From assembly GCF_029257255.1 (NCBI RefSeq), contig NZ_JARICI010000088.1, positions 1-37,332 on the forward strand: a stretch of DNA of 37,332 bases. Reading direction: 5' to 3'. Below, piece after piece: positions 17,608 to 23,903 of the stretch (position 1 is the first letter of the stretch; the number at the start of each line of letters is the position of its first letter). This DNA comes from Sporosarcina sp. GTDB lineage: Bacteria > Bacillota > Bacilli > Bacillales_A > Planococcaceae. The position numbers and the translations under genes were made by a program. The notes beneath the pieces were generated by a model that saw only the letters and a list, made by a program, of their open reading frames with translations, did no database searches and was not told where the DNA came from.

Positions 17608-18321
17608 CTATTTAACTGGCGGTTCATCAAACTTATAACCAAACCCTCGGATAGTTTTAATGTAAACTGGATGCTTTGTGTCCGTTTCAATCTTTTCTCG
17701 TAAATGACTGATATGGACATCTACAATCCTTGAATCCCCTGTATACTCGTAATTCCATATGGCATCCAGCAACTGTTCGCGGTGCAGGACTTTACCAGAA
17801 TGACGTACTAAATAGAGCAGCAGTTCAAATTCTTTTGGTGTCAGATCGAGTAACTTTTCATTTATGAAAGCTTCGATTTTCTCAGGATAAATGACTAACT
17901 CTCCTACCCTGACCTCGACCTGCACTTCAGGTTCTTTCACCGACAGCGAATCCTGCAGTTCGACTCTTCGTAAAATTGCTTTCACACGGGCCATGACTTC
18001 CCGGGGACTGAATGGCTTCGTCAAGTAATCATCTGCCCCGAGTTCGAGTCCAAGAACTTTATCGAATTCATCGCCTTTAGCTGTCAGCATCAAGATAGGC
18101 GTATGGACTTTCTCCTGACGCAACGTTTTACAAACGTCCATTCCATCCATTCCCGGCAGCATAATATCGAGTAGCAACAGGTCGGGCTTTTCTGAAAGCG
18201 TCATCGAGACCGCGGTATTTCCATCGCGGGCAATGTACACAGTATATCCGGCTTGCTCCAAATTGTATTGCAAAAGTGTGACAATTGACTGTTCATCTTC
18301 CACAACCAATACTTTCTTCAT
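17608..18321 (-). CDS. phoP: PhoP-like response regulator, OmpR family
   Basis: 237 residues. The receiver domain (1-120) has the acidic pocket E8/D9, phospho-acceptor Asp52 (LLLDIMLPGMDG) and Lys102 (TKPF). The C-terminal winged helix (about 140-235) has LTPKEFELLLYLVRH and DVHISHLREKIE. It closely follows B. subtilis PhoP, including FDKVLGLELGADDY and the closing YIKTIRGFGYK. AAAGGAG precedes the ATG. The role, activation of phosphate-starvation genes such as the adjacent pst operon, is inferred from similarity and from the PhoP box. Unusually there is no phoR behind it: a terminator follows directly. Its kinase must be encoded elsewhere. Confidence 0.9.
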   Translation of the reverse strand: MKKVLVVEDEQSIVTLLQYNLEQAGYTVYIARDGNTAVSMTLSEKPDLLLLDIMLPGMDGMDVCKTLRQEKVHTPILMLTAKGDEFDKVLGLELGADDYLTKPFSPREVMARVKAILRRVELQDSLSVKEPEVQVEVRVGELVIYPEKIEAFINEKLLDLTPKEFELLLYLVRHSGKVLHREQLLDAIWNYEYTGDSRIVDVHISHLREKIETDTKHPVYIKTIRGFGYKFDEPPVK

Positions 18322-18361
18322 TCATTTAGCTCCTTTATGGCTAAGACATTATTTTCAGACA

Positions 18362-18403
18362 GTCTACAAGTCTACTGTACGGTCCCTTTCCGAAAATGTC
18401 TAC
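18362..18403. promoter_or_regulatory. Promoter of the response regulator with three GTAGAC repeats
   Basis: On the minus strand TAGACA (18402-18397), 17-bp spacer and TACAGT (18379-18374) make a plausible sigma-A promoter. GTAGAC occurs three times (18403-18398, 18375-18370, 18367-18362), one copy overlapping the -35 and two downstream of or overlapping the -10. This is an operator candidate for a regulator I cannot name. Confidence 0.4.
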
Positions 18404-18480
18404 TTTTTTAGGAAATCTATTTCTTGTTTATGTAACTTCTTTGATGATTGTTCGACAACTGAGTAAAGGAGATGAATAAT

Positions 18481-19719
18481 ATGGTCAATAAATCAATACT
18501 TTCCATCTTTATCATTGCAGTCCTCATACTTGCCTCCTGTAGTGGAATGGATGAAAATTCCAATAAAAAAGAAGTCACTGGTACGTTTACAGAGAATGAC
18601 TACAAAAATCAATCCGTTCCTTCAGTCAAACTTGCTAGGGAATTATCCAGGCGGGCTGAACCGAATGATGGCGGCAATGTATTCGTTTCTCCGGTAAGTC
18701 TTTTTATGGCTCTTTCCATGCTGCAGAACGGAGCTGAAGGAGAAACCCGCAAAGAGATCATAACAGCCATACAGGCGGAAGATATGTCCCCAGATGAACT
18801 TAATCAGGCGAATGCATCTTTACTCGATCATCTTCAGAATTTGGAAACGGATACTGTTATTACTATTGCAAATTCAGTATGGCTTAATGATGAACACACA
18901 CTGCAGACTGAATTCAAGAATCTTCTTCATGACTACTATTTGGCTGTCGCCGAAGAAATCGATATTAGCAAATCGAAGTCAGCAGACCTTATCAATAAAT
19001 GGGCATCAGAATCAACTAACGGCAAAATTGATAAGATTGTCGAGCCGCCGCTGCCTGATAACCTTGTCATGTACCTTATGAATGTCGTGTATTTTAAAGC
19101 AGCGTGGATGTATCCTTTCAGTACTGGCGCCACTGCTGGCGGTGTGTTTCATTTGAAAGATGGTACCGAAACGACTGTTCCGTTTATGAATTTGCAAGAA
19201 TCTGTCCCTTATTTTGAAAACGATGAATTCCAGGCGGTATCACTTCCCTACGGAGAAGGCGAAATGGCTATGGACATTTACGTGCCAAGAGAGAGTGTGG
19301 AGTTGGACACATTTATGGATTCGTGGACAGCTGTAAATCATGCAGCGTGGATTGGAGAATTCGAAGAGCGGCAAGGAACAGTGATGATCCCTAAATTTAA
19401 GATCGAATATGAAGTGATACTGAACGATTTACTCAGTGATTTGGGCATGCAGCGCGCATTCACCGATCAGGCAGAGTTAGGAAAGCTGGTAGCAGAAGAC
19501 TCCCCGCTACTTGTAAGTGAAGTAAAGCAAAAAACCTATCTGTCAGTCGATGAAAACGGAACAGAAGCCGCTGCGGTTACTTCGGTTGCTGTTTCTGAAA
19601 CATCAGCACCGGCCGAAACATTCGTATTACGTGCGGATCGGCCTTTCTTTCTGACCATTCGCGATACAGAATCAGACACAATTTTATTTGCCGGTAAGAT
19701 TATCAATCCTGTTCAGTGA
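18481..19719 (+). CDS. Surface lipoprotein serpin (serine protease inhibitor)
   Basis: 412 residues from the chosen start. The signal peptide ends in LASC, Cys20 lipidated, and an Asn/Lys linker leads into a full serpin fold (about 45-412). The family signature is near the C terminus (LRADRPFFLTIRD, then ILFAGKIINP). The reactive-centre hinge is ENGTEAAAVTSVAV, beginning with the P15 Gly at residue 360. Small residues at P14-P9 are what inhibitory serpins need for loop insertion, so it is probably a working inhibitor. By spacing, the cleaved bond falls around Thr374-Ser375, uncertain by about 3 residues. An ATG at 18472 abuts AAAGGAG (18465-18471); the ATG at 18481 has 9 nt spacing and is used. 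It is divergent from phoP. The target protease is unknown. Confidence 0.93.
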   Translation: MVNKSILSIFIIAVLILASCSGMDENSNKKEVTGTFTENDYKNQSVPSVKLARELSRRAEPNDGGNVFVSPVSLFMALSMLQNGAEGETRKEIITAIQAEDMSPDELNQANASLLDHLQNLETDTVITIANSVWLNDEHTLQTEFKNLLHDYYLAVAEEIDISKSKSADLINKWASESTNGKIDKIVEPPLPDNLVMYLMNVVYFKAAWMYPFSTGATAGGVFHLKDGTETTVPFMNLQESVPYFENDEFQAVSLPYGEGEMAMDIYVPRESVELDTFMDSWTAVNHAAWIGEFEERQGTVMIPKFKIEYEVILNDLLSDLGMQRAFTDQAELGKLVAEDSPLLVSEVKQKTYLSVDENGTEAAAVTSVAVSETSAPAETFVLRADRPFFLTIRDTESDTILFAGKIINPVQ

Positions 19720-19800
19720 TATTAAAAGATTAATTATCCTTCTATTATAGATTGAATTAAACTCTTCACATGATAAAGCATGCTATGTACAGCCTACTCA

Positions 19801-20027
19801 GTTGATTGGAGTGCAAGGCAGTCTAAGTTCGCCGCGTCAAAGTGCCTTAATTTCTGAAAAACACAGAAATTAAGGCAAATCGAATCCTCCGCAATTCGAT
19901 TGGCAACGACTGCATGACTCACTTCGTGTGAGCCCGCGGCGAGATGAACTCTCGGAGGATCAGCCCGACAGGTGAAGACAACTTAGGGGCCCGCAAGACA
20001 CGCGTCCGCCTGGAACGGAAATCAACG
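19801..20027. repeat. 227-nt multi-hairpin element, probable interspersed repeat
   Basis: The ends are inverted copies: GTTGATTGGAGTGCAAGGC at the left and, at the right, the complement of GTTGATTTCCGTTCCAGGC. Inside, stems nest in order: CTAAGTT/AACTTAG (19823-19829, 19980-19986) and CGCCGCG/CGCGGCG (19830-19836, 19935-19941). Within these sit three hairpins: a 14-bp stem (19843-19856, 19864-19877), AATCGAAT/ATTCGATT (19878-19885, 19894-19901) and CTCAC/GTGAG (19918-19922, 19928-19932). GC is higher than in the flanks. No reading frame with a ribosome binding site was seen. The terminal sequences resemble palindromic intergenic repeats I recall from Bacillaceae and Planococcaceae, but no second copy is in this window. 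Flanks 19720-19800 and 20028-20090 show nothing else. Confidence 0.7.
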
Positions 20028-20090
20028 GTACTCAGTACCTTCGACAATGTAGATTTTTAAGTTCAACTTATATAGTAAGATGCTTTCTAA

Positions 20091-20145
20091 TTGACACCTA
20101 GACTTACTAATAGTAACCTTAAAAAGCTTACTTTTAGTTAGTAAG
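20091..20145 (+). promoter_or_regulatory. Promoter and two dyad operators of the MDR reductase gene
   Basis: A perfect -35 TTGACA (20091-20096) is followed at 17 bp by a weak -10 (TAACCT). The perfect 6-1-6 dyad TTACTA-A-TAGTAA (20104-20116) sits within the spacer, and a perfect 6-7-6 dyad CTTACT...AGTAAG (20127-20145) lies just downstream. This layout fits repression. TACT/AGTA half-sites recall HxlR/YodB-type redox repressors, which is a suggestion only. Confidence 0.55.
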
Positions 20146-20202
20146 ATGTATCATTCACATATAGAGATGGTTTCTATTCTAAAAATATTGGAGGAAATTT
20201 AC

Positions 20203-21225
20203 ATGACTCAGTCAACACAGCAGGAAATTCATTTAGCAAACCGTCCAAAAGGGCTTCCAACTATGGAAACATTCGATTTTGTCGAAAGACCGATGCCTTC
20301 CATTAAAGAAAATGAGATACTCGTCCGGACTCTTTACGTATCTGTAGATCCTTACATGCGAGGACGTATGCAGGATGTAAAATCATATATTCCACCCTTT
20401 AAACTCAACGAGGTGATTGTTGGCGGAGTTGTCGGTCAAGTGAAGGAATCTAATTCAGATTCTTTCAAACCGGGTGATTTTGTTGTAGGAAATCTAAACT
20501 GGGCGGAATACACCGCAGCTGCCGAGAAAGATATTCGTAAAATCGATCCAACTTTAGCACCAATCACTACACATTTGGGTATCCTCGGTATGACCGGCCT
20601 GACAGCTTATTTTGGATTATTGGATATCGGTAAACCTCAAGAAGGCGAAACTGTCGTAGTATCAGGAGCTGCAGGTGCAGTAGGTTCCGTCGTTGGTCAG
20701 ATTGCCAAGATGAAAGGCGCAAAGGTCATCGGAATCGCAGGTTCACAGGAAAAAATTGATTATCTGAAGAATGAACTAGGCTTTGATGAAGCCGTAAATT
20801 ATAAAATAGACAGTTTCTATGATGACTTGAAAGCTGCCGCAGCTGACGGAGTAGATATCTATTTTGATAACGTGGGCGGCGAAGTAACAGATGCTGTATT
20901 TGGACTGTTGAATAAACATGCCCGTATTGCATTGTGCGGTGCAATCTCGGGTTATAACAAAACAGAAAAAGACCTTGGGCCACGTCCTCATTCGGCAATG
21001 ATTAAAACAAGTGCTTTAATGAAAGGTTTCACTATCGGCGATTATGCAGCTGATTTCAGCACTGCAGGAGCTGACCTGGGCAAGTGGTTGTCAGAAGGAA
21101 AACTTCAATACGAGGAAACGATTGTGAACGGTTTTGAAAATATACCAGAAGCATTTCTCGGTCTCTTTGAGGGAACAAACCTTGGTAAACAGCTTGTAAA
21201 AGTAGCAGATCCTGAAACAAAATAA
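20203..21225 (+). CDS. NADP-dependent oxidoreductase, MDR family (YfmJ/CurA-like)
   Basis: 340 residues from the chosen start. It is a zinc-free medium-chain reductase of the leukotriene B4 dehydrogenase / CurA group, which reduces conjugated double bonds in enones with NADPH. The N-terminal catalytic domain includes VSVDPYMRGRM, and the Rossmann domain has SGAAGAVGSVVGQIAK followed by KVIGIAGS. FDNVGG marks the cofactor domain and MKGFTIGDY the C-terminal lobe. No zinc-ligand cysteines are present. An open frame starts at 20146, but GGAGGAA before the ATG at 20203-20205 decides the start. Dyad operators at the promoter suggest control by a stress or electrophile-sensing repressor (inference). 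The natural substrate is unknown. Confidence 0.9.
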   Translation: MTQSTQQEIHLANRPKGLPTMETFDFVERPMPSIKENEILVRTLYVSVDPYMRGRMQDVKSYIPPFKLNEVIVGGVVGQVKESNSDSFKPGDFVVGNLNWAEYTAAAEKDIRKIDPTLAPITTHLGILGMTGLTAYFGLLDIGKPQEGETVVVSGAAGAVGSVVGQIAKMKGAKVIGIAGSQEKIDYLKNELGFDEAVNYKIDSFYDDLKAAAADGVDIYFDNVGGEVTDAVFGLLNKHARIALCGAISGYNKTEKDLGPRPHSAMIKTSALMKGFTIGDYAADFSTAGADLGKWLSEGKLQYEETIVNGFENIPEAFLGLFEGTNLGKQLVKVADPETK

Positions 21226-21232
21226 CAGCAAT

Positions 21233-21270
21233 AATCCCCTGGGCGTTTATAAAAAACTCAGGGGATTTTT
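21233..21270. terminator. Terminator of the MDR reductase gene
   Basis: AATCCCCTG (21233-21241) and CAGGGGATT (21259-21267) form a 9-bp stem ending in TTTTT. It may also stop transcripts arriving from the minus strand. Confidence 0.9.
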
Positions 21271-21595
21271 CTTTCAGGATGTTTGCTGATGATCCAATAT
21301 TTCTTTCAGCACAGCGGCCTGATTATTTTTTTCATCTTTCGCACCGAATACTAGCGTCAGATTTTTATTATGTTCTTTCGTCCATTTCTTCAGATGTTCC
21401 AGTTCATTTTTCTGTGCTACGTTTTCCTGAAGCTCTCGCTTATATTTCTTTTTAAATTCTTCATACTTATCAGGATCATGGTCAAACCATAAGCGAAGCT
21501 CCCTGCTCGGTCCCACTTCCTTTAACCATTCAACTTGCCCACTGTCTAATCTTTCTAGATTTTTTGATTCTAAAGGGAATTCCTTAACGTATTAT

Positions 21596-21775
21596 TTATA
21601 TTTTTTGCATTTCAATTAACTTTTTATATATTGTAATTAATAAACCAATAATCACACCGCAAAAAATTACAATTATAAAATAAGGTGTCAAATCCCCGTT
21701 AAGTACCGCAATCGCAATAAAAAATAATATAACAGTTGCTACCACGCTTATAATTACATTTAAAAATATATTCAA
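21596..21775 (-). CDS. Small two-helix membrane protein within the insertion
   Basis: 59 codons. The start is TTG (21773-21775), 7 nt after a very strong ribosome binding site (AGGAGG within 21781-21788), and the frame ends in TAA at 21596-21598. The product starts MNIFLNVIISVVATVILFFI. It has two hydrophobic segments (about 3-25 and 32-50) joined by a short polar turn (LNGDLTPY) and ends in a basic tail (YKKLIEMQKI). I do not recognise the family. The size and hydrophobicity would suit a small accessory membrane protein, and a type I toxin cannot be excluded, but no antisense RNA is evident. The ribosome binding site makes it likely that the frame is translated if transcribed. Confidence 0.6.
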   Translation of the reverse strand: MNIFLNVIISVVATVILFFIAIAVLNGDLTPYFIIVIFCGVIIGLLITIYKKLIEMQKI

Positions 21776-21797
21776 ACAAATTCCTCCTACGAAATAA

Positions 21798-21838
21798 ATA
21801 TAAAAGAGTCACAACTTAAAGTTATAACTCTTTTATAT
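21798..21838. terminator. Hairpin directly upstream of the small membrane protein gene
   Basis: ATATAAAAGAGT (21798-21809) and ACTCTTTTATAT (21827-21838) are perfect 12-bp complements, with AACTT / AAGTT inside. On the minus strand the tail is TTTTATATTTATTT. It would stop transcripts coming from the broken DUF488 N-terminal piece and ends only 10 nt before the ribosome binding site of the small gene, so it may also act as an attenuator. Confidence 0.6.
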
Positions 21839-22053
21839 TTTAAATTAGTAGTTAAATAATATCATGGTATTGGTCATATTCAAGCTTTGCGTCTTCTTTA
21901 CTGACGCCACGCGGCCATAATCGATCCACAAGAATGCGCATACCATCTTCTTTTTCAGCTTCATCATAGGCTCGTTTGATTTGTACAGGCATTTCAATCC
22001 TCCTATTTTACTGTCCTGTTATTCCTCTACCCTTCGGAATCTACTATAAATCA

Positions 22054-22090
22054 AAAAGTCCACTGATCTTTTTATGAAGATCAATAGACC
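22054..22090 (-). terminator. Terminator of the HAD phosphatase gene
   Basis: On the minus strand TGATCTT and AAGATCA form the core, extended by GTC / GAC, followed by TTTTTGATTT. It starts right at the stop codon of the phosphatase gene. Confidence 0.75.
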
Positions 22091-22092
22091 GT

Positions 22093-22617
22093 TTACCCTT
22101 TATCTTTTATAATCCACTCTGCTGCACGAAATAGATCGGGGCGCACAGCATCAGCAATTTCATCACTTTCGCCAATAAACACTGTCCTCGTTCCCGCTTT
22201 CTTTCCTGCGATAATATCCGTATCGGTATCTCCGACCATATACGATGAAGATAATTCCACGTGATACTTCTTCGCCAAGTCTTCAAGAAGTTTACTGTTC
22301 GGTTTTCTGCATGCGCAGCCGGATTTCGGTTTATGCGGACAATAAACAGCCTCATGAATCACAGCGCCTTCTTTCAGCAGTTCATCTATCATATGTTTAT
22401 GTATATCTTGCAACTGTGATTCCTTCATAAATCCCAGTCCTACACCACCCTGATTGGTAACAACGAACACATAATCAAATACTTCATTCAGTAGCCGGAT
22501 AGCTTTTGCTGTATTAGGGAGAAAATAGAGCTGATTAGGCCGGTTTACAAACTTCACGCGGTCAGTCAACACTTCATTGATAACTCCGTCCCGATCAAGA
22601 AATACTGCTTTCTTCAA
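22093..22617 (-). CDS. HAD-IIIA phosphatase, GmhB-like
   Basis: 174 residues, the usual size for D,D-heptose 1,7-bisphosphate 7-phosphatase and its relatives. The catalytic aspartates are D8 and D10 in FLDRDGVIN, motif 2 is VVTNQGGVG, and the metal-binding loop has Cys93, His95, Cys101 and Cys103 (CPHKPKSGCACRKP). Motif 3/4 is MVGDTDTDI (D130, D134). All key residues are present, so it should be an active small-molecule phosphatase. No heptose pathway genes are nearby, so the true substrate is uncertain. The start is TTG (22615-22617) with AAGGAG about 10 nt upstream. Confidence 0.88.
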   Translation of the reverse strand: MKKAVFLDRDGVINEVLTDRVKFVNRPNQLYFLPNTAKAIRLLNEVFDYVFVVTNQGGVGLGFMKESQLQDIHKHMIDELLKEGAVIHEAVYCPHKPKSGCACRKPNSKLLEDLAKKYHVELSSSYMVGDTDTDIIAGKKAGTRTVFIGESDEIADAVRPDLFRAAEWIIKDKG

Positions 22618-22698
22618 CAGTGATCACTCCTTCATTTTTCTTTCCCATACAGTATGCTCAATAAGATTGCTGACATTCAGTTAAAGCAAAGAAACTTA

Positions 22699-23193
22699 TT
22701 AGATCATCCATCCAAAAGCAGTTTCTTCGAGCTGTTTTCCGCCAATTTCGTCTATCGTCCGATCCACGATCACACCGCCCATTTTTTCATAAAAACGGCA
22801 AGCTGGATTTTCTGTCAGTGCCCAGATCAGCATAGATTGATGTCCTCCTTGTTTTAACACAGAAACGACATGATCAAAGAGTCTACGTCCGACTCCCTGT
22901 TTCTGACATTCTTCCAGTAAATAAACGGCATACAGTTCACCTGTATAGGATGGATACTCTTTTGTGCGTTCTTCCCCACCCGCAGCAAAACCGATAATGT
23001 CTCCCACTGCGTTTTCTGCAACAAAAACCGAATGTATTTCTGTGACTTTTTTCCATACAATCATTCGATTCTCCACGGAAAGCTCATCCAAATAAGCTTG
23101 CGGAACGATTCCCCGGTAAGTTGTACGCCAACTCTCCACTTGTACTTGCGCAATCGACCGTACGTCATTTCCATTTGCAATTCGAATATTCAT
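22699..23193 (-). CDS. GNAT family N-acetyltransferase
   Basis: 164 residues from the chosen start. The GNAT fold is marked by IRIANGNDVRSIAQVQVESW at the N terminus, the acetyl-CoA binding stretch LLEECQKQGVGRRLFDHV (Q-x-x-G-x-G type) and the late NPACRFYEKMGG motif. It would transfer an acetyl group from acetyl-CoA to an unknown amine. The open frame extends to 23229, but AGGAGG before the ATG at 23191-23193 fixes the start. It follows the LURP-one-related gene closely and may be in an operon with it. Confidence 0.9.
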   Translation of the reverse strand: MNIRIANGNDVRSIAQVQVESWRTTYRGIVPQAYLDELSVENRMIVWKKVTEIHSVFVAENAVGDIIGFAAGGEERTKEYPSYTGELYAVYLLEECQKQGVGRRLFDHVVSVLKQGGHQSMLIWALTENPACRFYEKMGGVIVDRTIDEIGGKQLEETAFGWMI

Positions 23194-23235
23194 ACTTGTT
23201 TCCTCCTGATCCTCTTCAGTAAATAGCATGTTCCA

Positions 23236-23733
23236 TTACATTGTAGCTGCTGAACTCGCTGCCGCCTGATCAGCTTTTGCACAATCAATTGCTATTACAA
23301 GTGCCACGATTAGCGTTTCCATTTCCTCTTTCATAATTTGAATCTGATAACTGTCTCCCCATGTAAACCAATGCTTATCTACCGTTCCAATGACTTCCCC
23401 ATTTTGCAGAACGTCAAAATTCATATCCCACCAGTTACCTGTGACTTCAATCCCGACAGCATCAATAGAATAATTAGATTTAAAGAATGTAAATTGTTTT
23501 TTAATCGTCACTAATTCCTGGCCTTCCGTTTCTACAAAGAAGGTCGGCAGGAAACTGAAAGTCTTTTTTGTAATGAGTGCCACTTCGTTCATCTCTTTAT
23601 TCATGATAGAAAAAGTCTTAGGGATCTTCATCCAGCTTCCCTCTACATAAAAAACATCTTTCTCATCCTGATCCTTTACCGTGAACTTTCCCGCAATACT
23701 GAAGATCTTTTGCTTGATGTACAGCCGCCTCAT
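23236..23733 (-). CDS. LURP-one-related protein (YxjI-like)
   Basis: 165 residues. The sequence has the repeated beta-strand pattern of the LOR/tubby-like fold: RLYIKQKIFSIAGKFTVKD, then VEGSWMKIPKTFSIMN, later VTGNWWDMNFDVLQNGEVIG and WGDSYQIQI. A hydrophobic Ala-rich C-terminal end (VALVIAIDCAKAD...) matches the buried central helix of the tubby fold. The function of bacterial members is unknown. GGGAGG precedes the ATG. The upstream region carries direct repeats TTACTTACT, possibly an operator. Confidence 0.8.
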   Translation of the reverse strand: MRRLYIKQKIFSIAGKFTVKDQDEKDVFYVEGSWMKIPKTFSIMNKEMNEVALITKKTFSFLPTFFVETEGQELVTIKKQFTFFKSNYSIDAVGIEVTGNWWDMNFDVLQNGEVIGTVDKHWFTWGDSYQIQIMKEEMETLIVALVIAIDCAKADQAAASSAATM

Positions 23734-23764
23734 TTCATTTCCTCCCCCTTATCACATTGCAATT

Positions 23765-23808
23765 CATTTACTTACTTTTAGAAATTCATTACTTACTATA
23801 CGTAAATG
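23765..23808. promoter_or_regulatory. Direct repeats and dyad upstream of the LURP-one-related gene
   Basis: TTACTTACT occurs at 23768-23776 and 23789-23797, 21 bp apart (two helical turns), and the block is framed by CATTTAC (23765-23771) and GTAAATG (23802-23808). The 11-mer CTTACTTTTAG (23771-23781) also occurs in the operator region at 20127-20137. This is a candidate binding site; the regulator is unknown. Confidence 0.35.
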
Positions 23809-23853
23809 GCTGGGAAGAGTTTCATTTTGAAGAAATTTATACTAAAATTGCAC

Positions 23854-23895
23854 ATAAAAAAGCAGCCTTCATGAACAAGTCATAAAGGCTGCTTC
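23854..23895 (-). terminator. Terminator of the ferredoxin-NADP reductase gene
   Basis: On the minus strand AAGCAGCCTT and AAGGCTGCTT form a 10-bp stem followed by TTTTTTATG. Confidence 0.88.
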
Positions 23896-23903
23896 TAGTA
23901 TTA

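Larger units (their letters stand above)
21534..21877. mobile_element. AT-rich insertion of about 344 bp inside the DUF488 gene
   Basis: The insert is bounded by ATTCAA direct repeats (possible target duplication) and is markedly more AT-rich than its flanks. It holds one small reading frame (21596-21775) with a strong ribosome binding site and a 12-bp hairpin (21798-21838). I found no convincing terminal inverted repeats and no transposase, so it is not a recognisable insertion sequence. It could be a non-autonomous element or a small cargo moved by other means. Confidence 0.6.
21274..21992 (-). pseudogene. DUF488 family gene interrupted by an insertion
   Basis: Two pieces of one DUF488 (YeaO-like) protein are present. 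The N-terminal piece starts at ATG 21990-21992 behind AGGAGG (21999-22004). It reads [20 protein letters not shown] followed by [18 protein letters not shown], both clearly family sequence, then leaves the family and stops at 21852-21854 after 46 codons. The C-terminal piece runs from about 21531 to the stop at 21274 (EWLKEVGPSRELRLWF onward). Between them lie about 344 bp flanked by the 6-bp direct repeat ATTCAA (21528-21533, 21878-21883). Removing the insert and one repeat copy joins the pieces in frame into 122 codons, the normal family size. The family's function is not known. The gene is almost certainly inactive. Confidence 0.88.

Noticed and set aside
19720..20202. A gene in the 483-nt gap holding the multi-hairpin element
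   Set aside because: Neither strand shows a frame with a ribosome binding site or family resemblance; the structure is better explained as a palindromic repeat or RNA.
21534..21877. Terminal inverted repeats that would make the insertion a miniature transposon
   Set aside because: Comparing the two inner ends gave only scattered matches, no better than chance, so I do not call it a MITE or insertion sequence.
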